A stretch of DNA of 64,000 bases. It comes from Klebsiella terrigena. GTDB lineage: Bacteria; Pseudomonadota; Gammaproteobacteria; Enterobacterales; Enterobacteriaceae. The position numbers and the translations under genes are program-made. Each line of letters starts with the position of its first letter. Position 1 is the first letter of the stretch. Under the pieces are notes generated by a model. The model was not told the origin of the DNA. It saw only the letters and a program-made list of their open reading frames with translations, and made no database searches. Below are positions 47,782 to 56,566 of the stretch, in pieces. Location of the stretch: the NCBI RefSeq assembly GCF_006539725.1, contig NZ_BJNO01000024.1, positions 32,106 to 96,105 of the forward strand. The letters are read 5' to 3'.

Positions 47782-48615
47782 CTAAGAGAGGCGCAGCAGG
47801 ATCGCGCCGGCCGCGATGCCGCAGGCGGCAGCAATGCGCAGCGGTATGACCCGCTCTTTAAGCAGCACAAAGGCGATGAGCGCGCCGAACAGAATCGAGG
47901 TTTCACGCAGCGCGGCAACCACCGCCAGCGGCGCCTGGGTCATGGCCCACAGCGCCAGGCCGTAGGAGCCCATGGTGCTGATGCCTCCGAGCAGCCCCTT
48001 GTGCCAGTGCTGGCGCAGATAGCGGCTGACTTCATGCCGACGAGCGATCGTCGCCCAGCCCAGCAGGCAGCTTCCGTTCATCAAAAAGGACCACAGCGTG
48101 TAGCCCAGCGCAGAGCCGGAGAGCCTGACGCCGGTACCATCAACCAGGGTATAGCCGGCAATAAAGCAGGCGTTAATCAGCGCCAGCACCACGCCGCGGC
48201 GCGAGCTGGCGCGCCCGTTGTAGGCCATCGCCAGGATCGCCAGACAGATGACCCCGATGCCCGACCATGCCAGAGGGGAGAGGTGGTCGCCGAGGAATAC
48301 GACGCTCACTATCGCCACCAGCAGCGGCGCCGTGCCGCGCATCAGCGGATAGGTCTGGCTCATGTCCGACACCTGGTAGGTTTTTGCTACCAACACGGTG
48401 TAAACCACCTGCAGAGCGCTGGAAAGCAGCAGATACGGCGCGCTGGCGAGGGTCGGCTGCGGCGCGAAAGGCAGCAGCAGCAGGGCGATAACCGCCGCCG
48501 AACCGCTTACGCTGATGGCCGCGTACATCTTATCGCCGCTCGCTTTAACGATCGCATTCCAGCTAGCGTGCAGCAGGGCGGCGAACAGCAGAATGCAGAA
48601 AACGTTTATCGTCAT
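47782..48615 (-). CDS. DMT-superfamily (EamA) transporter
   Basis: 277 residues with about ten hydrophobic helices in two EamA repeats (one ending VVFLGDHLSPLAWSGIGVICLAILAM, the other FVLLKERVIPLRIAAACGIAAGAIL). Such carriers export metabolites or drugs; substrate unknown. There is no obvious Shine-Dalgarno. It may share a transcript with the upstream acetyltransferase, 69 bp away. Confidence 0.85.
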   Translation of the reverse strand: MTINVFCILLFAALLHASWNAIVKASGDKMYAAISVSGSAAVIALLLLPFAPQPTLASAPYLLLSSALQVVYTVLVAKTYQVSDMSQTYPLMRGTAPLLVAIVSVVFLGDHLSPLAWSGIGVICLAILAMAYNGRASSRRGVVLALINACFIAGYTLVDGTGVRLSGSALGYTLWSFLMNGSCLLGWATIARRHEVSRYLRQHWHKGLLGGISTMGSYGLALWAMTQAPLAVVAALRETSILFGALIAFVLLKERVIPLRIAAACGIAAGAILLRLS

Positions 48616-48684
48616 CAGGACAGGGTACCGTAGGGGCGTGAGGGTGAAACTGTAACATGCACCATTTCGCCCAGCCAGAGGCGG

Positions 48685-49131
48685 CTACAGCGAGCAGAAC
48701 AGGCGATGCGTTACCCGCGGCTCATCGTAAACCGGACGAAACCCCAGGCTTTCATAGAACGGCCACGCCGACGACGGCGCGTGGGTATTGAGGAAATCGA
48801 ACCAGGTGCCGGAATGGGTGATAACCGCCACCAGCAGCTGCTGTCCGACGCCCTGGCGCCGGTAGCGCTCGCCGATGTACAGATGACGAATGCGCCCGGC
48901 CCGCGGCTGCAGGCTGTAGGCGTCAGCGTTCAGCCCGCAAACGCCCACCAGCTCTCCACCACGGAAGGCCCCAAGCAGCTTTTCGCCCGGCGCGTTAAAG
49001 CGGTTTTCTCCGCTCTGCCAGTTCTCCGCCAGGCGGCGCAGCATATTAAAGTGCTGGGCGAGGCTTTCGCTACGCAGGGCGAGAAAGCCGGCGTCATCCG
49101 GAGTGGTGGCAGCAATCAGCAGCGGTGGCAT
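48685..49131 (-). CDS. GNAT-family N-acetyltransferase
   Basis: 148 residues. The acetyl-CoA loop is in IRHLYIGERYRRQGVGQQLLVAV, preceded by the beta-strand segment GVCGLNA and followed by NTHAPSSAWPFYESLGF. The start at 49131 is preferred over the ATG at 49143 because GGAG lies 6 bp before it. Substrate unknown. Confidence 0.82.
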   Translation of the reverse strand: MPPLLIAATTPDDAGFLALRSESLAQHFNMLRRLAENWQSGENRFNAPGEKLLGAFRGGELVGVCGLNADAYSLQPRAGRIRHLYIGERYRRQGVGQQLLVAVITHSGTWFDFLNTHAPSSAWPFYESLGFRPVYDEPRVTHRLFCSL

Positions 49132-49175
49132 AAGTTTCTCCATCAGTTGGCGCAGGTGAAGGGAGACCGCCTGTA

Positions 49176-49197
49176 GAGGGGCGGTTTCCCGCCCCTC
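49176..49197 (-). terminator. Hairpin downstream of tisB
   Basis: Perfect 9-bp stem GAGGGGCGG / CCGCCCCTC with a 4-nt loop, 23 bp after the tisB stop. There is no T-run, so it may stabilise or end the toxin mRNA. Confidence 0.5.
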
Positions 49198-49219
49198 CCA
49201 GGTGCGACCTGAACCTGAA

Positions 49220-49309
49220 TCAGCGGAACTGTTTCAGGACAGCATCAAGCAGTTGCAACACGGCAACCATGAGTTTCAGGATAAGAACGATAATATCCAT
49301 CGTGCCCAT
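49220..49309 (-). CDS. tisB: Type I toxin TisB
   Basis: 29-residue hydrophobic peptide (MGTMDIIVLILKLMVAVLQL then LDAVLKQFR). It aligns along its length with the E. coli TisB persister toxin (same 29-residue size, same ILKL-VA-LQLLDAVLK core, amphipathic single helix). TisB inserts into the inner membrane and collapses the proton-motive force after DNA damage. AGGAG lies 6 nt before the ATG. Context is also as in E. coli: between emrD and ivbL, with istR on the opposite strand and a LexA box upstream. Confidence 0.9.
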   Translation of the reverse strand: MGTMDIIVLILKLMVAVLQLLDAVLKQFR

Positions 49310-49549
49310 ACGCGTCTCCTCGGTAAAGGAGCACAGCCGGCTGGCGTACCTTTCCGCCGCCTGTTGCCAGCCAGGGTCTACGCCGCCTGCCTGAACACGT
49401 TGCCGTGCCCGGAAGACATTAGCGTATTTGTTGACGTAACACAGTGTGCTCTTTCAGGGTTAAGGCGCTGACGGCACCACCCGTTTCAGCCAGGACTTGA
49501 TTGCGCCGGTAAACATGCGGCCCCCGAATGGCACAGAGTGAACGCTTTC
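49310..49549 (-). promoter_or_regulatory. tisAB leader with the IstR-1 pairing site
   Basis: Long untranslated leader of the toxin mRNA, about 240 nt from the likely start near 49543 to tisB. It contains, at 49430-49450, the complement of the 5' end of IstR-1 (20 of 21 identical bases; the one change gives a G.U pair). In E. coli the equivalent region is the ribosome standby site that IstR-1 blocks. Confidence 0.8.
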
Positions 49550-49581
49550 AGTATAAGCATTCACTGTATAAATAAGCAGTA
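49550..49581 (-). promoter_or_regulatory. LexA box and tisAB promoter
   Basis: CACTGTATAAATAAGCAGTA at 49562-49581 matches the SOS box CTGT-N8-ACAG except for one base (GCAG). A minus-strand -10, TATACT, lies at 49555-49550. SOS induction of tisAB is expected. Confidence 0.75.
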
Positions 49582-49643
49582 TTTTTCTCGACAAAAATCC
49601 ACCGCCGATCCATACTCTATTTTATGAAAAACCCTGGCTAAAA

Positions 49644-49672
49644 TTGCGTGAACTTCCGCGAACGCGTATACT
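49644..49672 (+). promoter_or_regulatory. IstR-1 promoter
   Basis: TTGCGT (49644-49649), 17-bp spacer, TATACT (49667-49672), with transcription expected from G49679. It has no LexA box of its own, in line with constitutive IstR-1 synthesis. Confidence 0.75.
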
Positions 49673-49678
49673 TTTGGC

Positions 49679-49755
49679 GTTGACGTAATACAGTGTGCTT
49701 GCGGTTACCAGCCGCAAAAATGCTGAAAAAAACCTCGCTGTGGCGGGGTTTTTTT
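49679..49755 (+). ncRNA. istR: Antitoxin small RNA IstR-1
   Basis: About 77 nt. The 5' end GTTGACGTAATACAGTGTGC is the toxin-mRNA pairing segment. The 3' end is a Rho-independent terminator (AACCTCGC 49731-49738 / GCGGGGTT 49743-49750 plus T-run). Size, order and sequence match E. coli IstR-1, the antisense inhibitor of tisB translation. A longer SOS-driven IstR-2 from the shared LexA box is possible. Confidence 0.85.
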
Positions 49756-49884
49756 CTTTCTGGCGCCGGGTTAAAAAATTGTGATCCTCTGCGCAAATTT
49801 CCGTGGTTGAAAATAAATCCATTGTTTAATGGCCGCAGCTGTGTTTGTATAAATTCAGTTAATTTTTCGACACAAAGGCCCCTA

Positions 49885-49980
49885 ATGAACGCTTCCATGC
49901 TGACTTCGACCCTACTAAAAACCGCGCCTGCCGCGGTGGTCGTCGTGCGTGTGGTGGTCGTCGTCGGCAATGCGCCGTAG
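49885..49980 (+). CDS. ivbL: ilvBN operon leader peptide IvbL
   Basis: 31-residue attenuation peptide with nine valines in two runs (VVVVRVVVVVGNAP at the C-terminus). Ribosome stalling at Val/Leu codons when the amino acids are scarce prevents formation of the terminator downstream and turns on ilvBN. Confidence 0.95.
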   Translation: MNASMLTSTLLKTAPAAVVVVRVVVVVGNAP

Positions 49981-50002
49981 GGTCCGGAACAACACGATTC
50001 CA

Positions 50003-50038
50003 AACCCCGCCGGCGCAAACCGAGCGGGGTTTTTTTTC
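50003..50038 (+). terminator. ilvBN attenuator
   Basis: AACCCCGC (50003-50010) / GCGGGGTT (50024-50031) with T8, between ivbL and ilvB. Confidence 0.9.
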
Positions 50039-50081
50039 GACCCTCGCCCGGTAGGTCGGCTCAGAATAAAAGGACTGGAGC

Positions 50082-51770
50082 ATGGCAAGTTCGGGCACAG
50101 CATCACAGAAAATGCGCTTTACCGGCGCGCAGTTAGTTGTTCATTTACTGGAGCGTCAGGGGATCACCACGGTCACGGGTATTCCGGGCGGCTCCATTCT
50201 TCCGGTCTACGACGCGTTAAGCCAAAGCAAGCAGATTCGCCATATTCTGGCGCGTCACGAGCAGGGGGCTGGATTTATCGCCCAGGGCATGGCGCGAACC
50301 GAGGGCAAGCCGGCGGTTTGTATGGCCTGCAGCGGCCCGGGGGCGACGAACCTGATCACCGCCATCGCCGACGCGCGTCTGGATTCAATCCCGCTGGTCT
50401 GCATTACCGGCCAGGTGCCGGCCTCGATGATCGGCACCGATGCATTCCAGGAAGTCGATACCTACGGCATCTCTATCCCCATCACTAAGCACAACTATCT
50501 GGTTCGCGACATTGCCGATCTGCCGCAGGTGATAAGCGACGCTTTTCGCATTGCGCAGTCCGGGCGCCCGGGGCCGGTGTGGATAGATATTCCTAAGGAC
50601 GTGCAGACCGCGACCATCGAACTGGATGCATTACCCGAGCCCGGCGTTCGCGCGGCGGCGCCTGAGTTTGACGGCGCCAGCGTACGCGAAGCGGCGGCGA
50701 TGATTAATGCCGCTAAGCGCCCGGTGCTCTATCTGGGCGGCGGGGTGATTAATGCTCCGGAGCAGGTTCGCCAGCTGGCGGAAAAAGCCAACCTGCCGAC
50801 CACCATGACCCTGATGGCGCTGGGCATGTTGCCAAAGGCGCACCCGCTGTCGCTCGGTATGCTCGGTATGCACGGCGCGCGTAGCACCAACTTTACGCTG
50901 CAAGAAGCTGATTTACTGATTGTTTTAGGCGCACGTTTTGATGACCGGGCGATTGGTAAAACCGAGCAGTTCTGCCCGAATGCGCAGATTATTCACGTCG
51001 ATATCGACCGCTCCGAGCTGGGCAAAATCAAGCAGCCGCACGTCGCAATCCAGGGCGATGTCGCCGAGGTTCTGGCGCAGCTGATCCCACAGGTTGAAGC
51101 GCAGCCGCGCAGCGAATGGCGCCAGCTGGTTGCCGATCTGCAGCGCGAGTTCCCGTGCACCATTCCGCAGCAGCAGGACCCGCTCTCTCATTACGGTTTG
51201 ATCAATGCCGTTGCCGCCTGCGTGGATGACGAAGCGATTATTACCACCGACGTGGGCCAGCACCAGATGTGGACCGCGCAGGCCTATCCGCTGAATCGCC
51301 CCCGCCAGTGGCTGACCTCAGGCGGCCTCGGCACTATGGGCTTTGGCCTGCCGGCGGCGGTTGGCGCAGCCCTGGCGAACCCGCAGCGGAAGGTTATCTG
51401 CTTCTCCGGCGACGGCAGCCTGATGATGAACATTCAGGAGATGGCCACCGCCGCTGAAAATCAGCTCGACGTAAAAATCATCCTGATGAACAACGAAGCG
51501 CTGGGCCTGGTGTATCAGCAGCAGAGCCTGTTCTATCCGCAGGGCGTGTTTGCCGCCACCTATCCGGGGATGATTAACTTTATGCAGATTGCCGCCGGCT
51601 TCGGCCTGCAAACCTGCGACTTAAATCATGAAGCCGATCCGCAGGCGGCGCTGCAGGCGATAATTGACCGTCCTGGCCCGGCGCTGATTCATGTGCGAAT
51701 CGATGCCGAAGAAAAAGTCTATCCGATGGTACCGCCGGGTGCGGCAAATACAGAAATGGTGGGGGAATAA
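50082..51770 (+). CDS. ilvB: Acetolactate synthase I, large subunit
   Basis: Thiamine-diphosphate enzyme at the start of valine, leucine and isoleucine synthesis. 562 residues. The catalytic Glu is in RHEQGAGFIAQG; TPP/Mg motif GDGSLMMNIQEMATAAE...NN is at about residues 445-475. GGAG precedes the ATG. Three bp separate it from ilvN. Confidence 0.97.
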   Translation: MASSGTASQKMRFTGAQLVVHLLERQGITTVTGIPGGSILPVYDALSQSKQIRHILARHEQGAGFIAQGMARTEGKPAVCMACSGPGATNLITAIADARLDSIPLVCITGQVPASMIGTDAFQEVDTYGISIPITKHNYLVRDIADLPQVISDAFRIAQSGRPGPVWIDIPKDVQTATIELDALPEPGVRAAAPEFDGASVREAAAMINAAKRPVLYLGGGVINAPEQVRQLAEKANLPTTMTLMALGMLPKAHPLSLGMLGMHGARSTNFTLQEADLLIVLGARFDDRAIGKTEQFCPNAQIIHVDIDRSELGKIKQPHVAIQGDVAEVLAQLIPQVEAQPRSEWRQLVADLQREFPCTIPQQQDPLSHYGLINAVAACVDDEAIITTDVGQHQMWTAQAYPLNRPRQWLTSGGLGTMGFGLPAAVGAALANPQRKVICFSGDGSLMMNIQEMATAAENQLDVKIILMNNEALGLVYQQQSLFYPQGVFAATYPGMINFMQIAAGFGLQTCDLNHEADPQAALQAIIDRPGPALIHVRIDAEEKVYPMVPPGAANTEMVGE

Positions 51771-51773
51771 ACC

Positions 51774-52064
51774 ATGCAACAGCAGACTCATGACAACGTT
51801 ATTCTGGAACTCACCGTACGCAACCATCCTGGGGTCATGACCCACGTTTGCGGCCTGTTCGCCCGTCGCGCCTTCAACGTGGAAGGTATCCTCTGCCTGC
51901 CGATTCAAAACAGCAATCAGAGCCACATCTGGCTGCTGGTCAATAACGACCAGCGTCTCGAGCAGATGATCAGCCAAATCGACAAGCTGGAAGACGTAGA
52001 GAAGGTGACGCGCAATCAGTCCGATCCGTCCATGTTTAATAAAATCGCCGTCTTTTTCGAGTGA
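51774..52064 (+). CDS. ilvN: Acetolactate synthase I, regulatory subunit
   Basis: 96-residue ACT-domain subunit that activates IlvB and gives valine feedback inhibition. The N-terminal [23 protein letters not shown] is the ACT beta-alpha-beta signature. It ends 1 bp before the stop of the convergent deoQ. Confidence 0.97.
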   Translation: MQQQTHDNVILELTVRNHPGVMTHVCGLFARRAFNVEGILCLPIQNSNQSHIWLLVNNDQRLEQMISQIDKLEDVEKVTRNQSDPSMFNKIAVFFE

Positions 52065-52065
52065 A

Positions 52066-52857
52066 CTAGTCGCTCGTCGAATCCGGCGTGATGACTTTTA
52101 CCGACCCGTTCCGGCAGTGCAGGGCGTAGTCTGCCGGCAGGGGGCGATCGCTGATCAGGACATCAAAGGCCGATAGCGGGGCGATGCTGGCGGGCGCGAC
52201 CTCATCGAACAGCGCGTAGCGCGCGAGCAGGATTTTGCGTAACCCGCGATCCAGCGCCTTACGTTTAGTAGTGAGATCGTCGGGGTTAAACCAGCTCACG
52301 CCAAAATGGTCGTGCACGCCGCTGGCGGAGATAAACACCTTCCGCGGATTCAGTGAATCGAGCGCCGAGGGGTTGTTGGCATCATAAAACGCATCGCTCT
52401 TGGCCCGGTAGGTGCCGCCGCAGAGGATCGAGGTGGCGTTAGGCTTTTCATTCAGCGCCACAAACACCCGATGCGAATAGCAGATCCCGGTAAAGGTAAT
52501 GTCATCCGGGATCATGCCAATCACCAGCGGCATCTCGCTGCCGTTATCAAAAAAGACCAGGTCGTTTTCGCTGACCAGCCCGGCGGCGAGGATGGCGACG
52601 GACAAATCGTCCCGGTGGTGGGGGCTTTTGTCCGCCGGCGCAGCGCTGACCGAGGGCGATGAGGGCTTGTTCACCATCACCACGTAGCCGCCCAGCAGCG
52701 TCAGCGGCAGCGGTTCGTCATTCTCGAGGCTGAGGTCCCGACGAATGGTCATCACCGACACTTCCAGCATCCGCGCGGCTTCTTTGAGATGGATGCGGTC
52801 CGTTTTCTTGAGCAGCTCCATCAGACGCCGGATACGTTCTTTTTGCTTTGTTTCCAT
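52066..52857 (-). CDS. deoQ: DeoR-family regulator, DeoQ-like
   Basis: 263 residues. N-terminal HTH (RIHLKEAARMLEVSVMTIRRDL) and C-terminal DeoRC sugar-phosphate-binding domain (FFDNGSEMPLVIGMI, VFISASGVHDHFG). Divergent from a deoK-deoP-deoX set, the arrangement known from Salmonella and some pathogenic E. coli where DeoQ represses deoxyribose use. The symbol is assigned by context and family. Confidence 0.8.
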   Translation of the reverse strand: METKQKERIRRLMELLKKTDRIHLKEAARMLEVSVMTIRRDLSLENDEPLPLTLLGGYVVMVNKPSSPSVSAAPADKSPHHRDDLSVAILAAGLVSENDLVFFDNGSEMPLVIGMIPDDITFTGICYSHRVFVALNEKPNATSILCGGTYRAKSDAFYDANNPSALDSLNPRKVFISASGVHDHFGVSWFNPDDLTTKRKALDRGLRKILLARYALFDEVAPASIAPLSAFDVLISDRPLPADYALHCRNGSVKVITPDSTSD

Positions 52858-53192
52858 TCACCTTCTCCGCGAGTTTGGGCGAAAATGTTCCTTTAGTAAC
52901 ATTATTCGTTCGTCGAAACATTCTGCATTCACACTACTATACTGTGGGCTATCAAGAATTAAAAGCGGGGAACAACGCGGCTATATAATTATAACTATTT
53001 TATTTTCAATTGGTTATTTTTGTTGTCTGTATTGGCTGTGTGATGAGCATGCGGAGCCGCTGAACGAAGATGGTTGTTAAATAAACAGCCCGTGATTCTG
53101 CAATCGCGATCCTGGTCACAAATGATACGGAAGTAACATGATAATGTTACTATAATATCATTGTTATGTGATTGTTTCTAAGGGGTAGTAAA
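52858..53192. promoter_or_regulatory. deoQ-deoK divergent control region
   Basis: 335 bp without a gene, AT-rich. A perfect palindrome AGTAACAT-GATA-ATGTTACT lies at 53132-53151, about 40 bp before deoK. The same AGTAACAT occurs at 52895-52902, within ATGTT-N8-AACAT, about 40 bp before deoQ. These are the best candidates for DeoQ operators. A CRP site was looked for and not seen with confidence. Confidence 0.55.
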
Positions 53193-54113
53193 ATGGATAT
53201 CGCGGTTATCGGCTCAAATATGGTGGATCTGATCACCTACACCAATCAGATGCCTAAAGAGGGGGAAACCCTCGAGGCGCCCTCTTTTAAAATTGGCTGC
53301 GGCGGTAAAGGCGCCAACCAGGCCGTCGCGGCAGCCAAGCTTAACTCCAAAGTCCTGATGCTGACCAAGGTTGGGGACGACATCTTTGCCGATAACACGA
53401 TTCGTAACCTCGAGTCCTGGGGCATTAATACGACCTACGTTGAAAAAGTCCCCTGTACCAGCAGCGGCGTGGCGCCGATTTTTGTTAACGCCAACTCCAG
53501 CAACAGTATTCTGATTATTAAAGGCGCCAATAAGTTTCTCTCCCCGGAGGATATTGACCGCGCTGCCGAAGATTTAAAAAAGTGTCAGCTGATTGTTTTA
53601 CAGCTTGAGGTTCAGCTGGAAACGGTTTATCACGCTATTGAGTTTGGAAAAAAACACGGCATCGAAGTCTTGTTAAATCCGGCGCCGGCGCTGCGTGAAT
53701 TAGATATGTCCTATGCCTGCAAATGTGACTTTTTCGTCCCTAATGAAACCGAGCTTGAAATATTAACCGGGCTCCCCGTGGATACTTACGATAATATTCG
53801 CGCCGCCGCCCGCAGCCTCGTCGAAAAAGGGCTCAACAATATTATTGTCACCATGGGCGAGAAAGGTGCGCTATGGATGACGCGCGATCGGGACGTTCAC
53901 GTTCCGGCGTTTAAGGTCAGCGCGGTTGATACCAGCGGCGCCGGCGACGCCTTTATCGGCTGTTTTGCACATTACTACGTCCAGAGCGGCGATGTTGAAG
54001 CCGCGATGAAAAAAGCCTCGCTCTTTGCCGCCTTCAGCGTCACCGGCAAAGGTACCCAATCGTCTTATCCCAGCATTGAGCAATTCAATGAATATCTGGC
54101 GTTAAACGAATAA
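53193..54113 (+). CDS. deoK: Deoxyribokinase (PfkB/ribokinase family)
   Basis: 306 residues. Substrate-binding GCGGKGANQAVAAAKL is at about 35-50, and the ATP site and catalytic Asp are in DTSGAGDAFIG. Ribokinase is the closest general family, but the neighbours (DeoQ-like regulator, FucP-type DeoP, DeoX) argue for phosphorylating 2-deoxy-D-ribose to deoxyribose-5-phosphate, which DeoC then splits. The start at 53193 has AGGGG upstream and gives MDIAVIGSNMVD. Confidence 0.85.
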   Translation: MDIAVIGSNMVDLITYTNQMPKEGETLEAPSFKIGCGGKGANQAVAAAKLNSKVLMLTKVGDDIFADNTIRNLESWGINTTYVEKVPCTSSGVAPIFVNANSSNSILIIKGANKFLSPEDIDRAAEDLKKCQLIVLQLEVQLETVYHAIEFGKKHGIEVLLNPAPALRELDMSYACKCDFFVPNETELEILTGLPVDTYDNIRAAARSLVEKGLNNIIVTMGEKGALWMTRDRDVHVPAFKVSAVDTSGAGDAFIGCFAHYYVQSGDVEAAMKKASLFAAFSVTGKGTQSSYPSIEQFNEYLALNE

Positions 54114-54139
54114 CCCTCTGCACTGTAAAAGGTAGCACT

Positions 54140-55456
54140 ATGAACGATAAAAATATCGTTCAGATGGCCGACGGCTATCTGAATAAAACCCCTCTGTTCC
54201 AGTTTATTTTGTTATCCTGTTTATTCCCGCTATGGGGATGCGCTGCGGCATTAAATGATATTTTAATTACTCAGTTTAAAAGCGTATTTGCGCTGAGTAA
54301 CTTTGCCTCGGCGCTGGTACAAAGCGCGTTTTATGGCGGTTATTTTTTAATTGCCATTCCAGCCTCGTTAGTGATTAAAAAAACCAGCTATAAGGTGGCG
54401 ATTTTAACCGGCCTGACGCTTTATATCGTCGGCTGTACGCTCTTTTTCCCGGCCTCGCACATGGCAACCTACACCATGTTCCTGGCTGCGATTTTCGCCA
54501 TTGCTATCGGCCTGAGCTTCCTTGAGACGGCGGCAAATACCTACAGCTCAATGATCGGGCCAAAAGCGCAGGCGACGTTGCGCCTGAATATCAGCCAGAC
54601 CTTCTATCCGATTGGCGCCGCGGCCGGCATCCTGCTGGGCAAATATCTGGTCTTTTCCGATGGTGAAAGCCTCGAAAAACAGATGGCGGGCATGAACGCC
54701 GAGCAGATCCATAACTTTAAAATCCTGATGCTGGAAAACACCCTTGAGCCCTACAAGTACATGATCATGGTACTGGTGGTGGTGATGGTGCTGTTCCTGC
54801 TGACCCGCTTCCCGACCTGCAAAGTTGCGCAGACGGCGAACCATAAGCGTCCGTCGGCGCTCGATACCCTGCGCTACCTGGCGAGCAACGCCCGCTTCCG
54901 TCGCGGGATTATCGCCCAGTTCCTCTACGTCGGGATGCAGGTCACCGTCTGGTCGTTCACGATTCGCCTGGCGCTTGAGCTGGGGGATATCAACGAGCGC
55001 GATGCCTCAACCTTTATGGTCTACAGCTTCGCCTGCTTCTTTATCGGTAAGTTTATTGCCAACATCCTGATGACGCGCTTCACGCCGGAAAAAGTGCTGA
55101 TTATCTACTCGGCGATCGGCGCGCTCTTCCTCGCCTACGTGGCGCTGGCGCCGAGCTTCAGCGCGGTGTACGTGGCGGTGCTGGTGAGCGTTCTGTTTGG
55201 ACCCTGCTGGGCAACCATCTATGCCGGGACCCTCGATACGGTTGATAACGAGCATACCGAAATGGCCGGAGCGGTGATTGTGATGGCGATTATTGGCGCG
55301 GCGGTGGTGCCGGCGATTCAGGGCTTCGTTGCGGATACGATCCACTCCCTGCAGGTGTCGTTCCTGGTGCCGATGCTGTGCTTCATCTACGTGGGCGTCT
55401 ACTTCTGGCGTGAGTGCAAAGCGCGCCGTGCGCTGACCGAAGCGACGGCCTCCTGA
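54140..55456 (+). CDS. deoP: Deoxyribose permease (FucP-type MFS)
   Basis: 438 residues with about 12 helices, related to the fucose:H+ symporter FucP (LFPLWGCAAALNDILITQFK near helix 1; SFLETAANTYSS). Co-directional with deoK (26 bp) and deoX (11 bp). Predicted 2-deoxyribose uptake rests on context. Confidence 0.82.
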   Translation: MNDKNIVQMADGYLNKTPLFQFILLSCLFPLWGCAAALNDILITQFKSVFALSNFASALVQSAFYGGYFLIAIPASLVIKKTSYKVAILTGLTLYIVGCTLFFPASHMATYTMFLAAIFAIAIGLSFLETAANTYSSMIGPKAQATLRLNISQTFYPIGAAAGILLGKYLVFSDGESLEKQMAGMNAEQIHNFKILMLENTLEPYKYMIMVLVVVMVLFLLTRFPTCKVAQTANHKRPSALDTLRYLASNARFRRGIIAQFLYVGMQVTVWSFTIRLALELGDINERDASTFMVYSFACFFIGKFIANILMTRFTPEKVLIIYSAIGALFLAYVALAPSFSAVYVAVLVSVLFGPCWATIYAGTLDTVDNEHTEMAGAVIVMAIIGAAVVPAIQGFVADTIHSLQVSFLVPMLCFIYVGVYFWRECKARRALTEATAS

Positions 55457-55467
55457 GGAGAATCATC

Positions 55468-56484
55468 ATGACGACACGTTTAACCCTCTGGCGTCAGCTG
55501 TTTACCGAGCATCCTCGGGTACTGCTGGCAAACGATGCCTTTACGGTGACCGCGTTCCGTTTCGCCAGCGGCGTAGAGGGCCTGCGAGTGGAGAACTCGC
55601 GCGGCCACCTGGTCATTCTGCCCTGGCTGGGGCAAATGATCTGGGATGCCGAATTCGACGGTCACGATCTGACGATGCGCAATATGTTCAGCGAGCCGAA
55701 GCCGGCGACGGAAGTGGTGGCCACCTACGGCTGCTTCGCCTTCCACTCCGGGCTGCTGGCGAACGGCTGCCCTTCGCCGGAGGACGTACATCCGCTGCAC
55801 GGCGAGATGGCCTGCGCCGCGATGGATGAAGCCTGGCTGGAGCTGGAAGAGGAGAGCCTGCGGGTGACGGGGCGCTATGAATACGTCATGGGCTTCGGTC
55901 ATCACTATCGGGCGCAGCCTGCGGTGGTCGTGCATAAAGAGAGCGCGCTGTTTGATATCCACATGGCGGTCACCAACCTCGCCTCCGTCGCGATGCCGCT
56001 GCAGTATATGTGCCATATGAACTATGCCTATGTCGCCGGGGCCCGCTTCAGCCAGAATATCCCCGACGACGCGCTCGCGCTGCGCGAATCGGTTCCGGCC
56101 CACGTGCAGCCGACCGAGCGGTGGCTGGCGTTCAACCGGCGTATTCTGCAGGGGGAGGCGTCGCTGGCCGCGCTGAACGAGCCGCACGATTACGACCCGG
56201 AAATCGTCTTTTTTGCCGACAGGCTCGATCGCTACACCGACAGGCCTGAATTTCGCATGACGGCCCCGGATGGCACCACGTTCATCACCCGCTTCTCCAG
56301 CGCGGAGCTGAACTATGTGACCCGCTGGATCCTCTATAACGGCGATCAGCAGGTGGCGGCTTTTGCGCTACCGGCCACCTGTCGTCCCGAAGGATTTCTG
56401 GCGGCGCAGCGTAACGGCAGCCTGATCTCGCTGGCTCCGCAGCAGACCCGCGCCTTCAGCGTGACCACCGGCATCGGCGGCTGA
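55468..56484 (+). CDS. deoX: DeoX, DUF4432 aldose-epimerase-like protein
   Basis: 338 residues with an aldose 1-epimerase-like beta-sandwich (DUF4432): [16 protein letters not shown] and [12 protein letters not shown] supply the His-rich active-site region. The likely role is anomer interconversion of the sugar taken up by DeoP; not proven. The start at 55468 follows GAGGAG. Confidence 0.8.
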   Translation: MTTRLTLWRQLFTEHPRVLLANDAFTVTAFRFASGVEGLRVENSRGHLVILPWLGQMIWDAEFDGHDLTMRNMFSEPKPATEVVATYGCFAFHSGLLANGCPSPEDVHPLHGEMACAAMDEAWLELEEESLRVTGRYEYVMGFGHHYRAQPAVVVHKESALFDIHMAVTNLASVAMPLQYMCHMNYAYVAGARFSQNIPDDALALRESVPAHVQPTERWLAFNRRILQGEASLAALNEPHDYDPEIVFFADRLDRYTDRPEFRMTAPDGTTFITRFSSAELNYVTRWILYNGDQQVAAFALPATCRPEGFLAAQRNGSLISLAPQQTRAFSVTTGIGG

Positions 56485-56515
56485 GGCGGATAATAGTGCT
56501 CAAGGCTTGAACAGC

Positions 56516-56549
56516 AACGCGCTTATCGTTAAGGTAAGCGCGTTTTTTT
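56516..56549 (+). terminator. deoKPX terminator
   Basis: AACGCGCTTA (56516-56525) / TAAGCGCGTT (56535-56544) with T7, just before uhpA. Confidence 0.9.
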
Positions 56550-56566
56550 ATCCGCCAGGAAACGCC

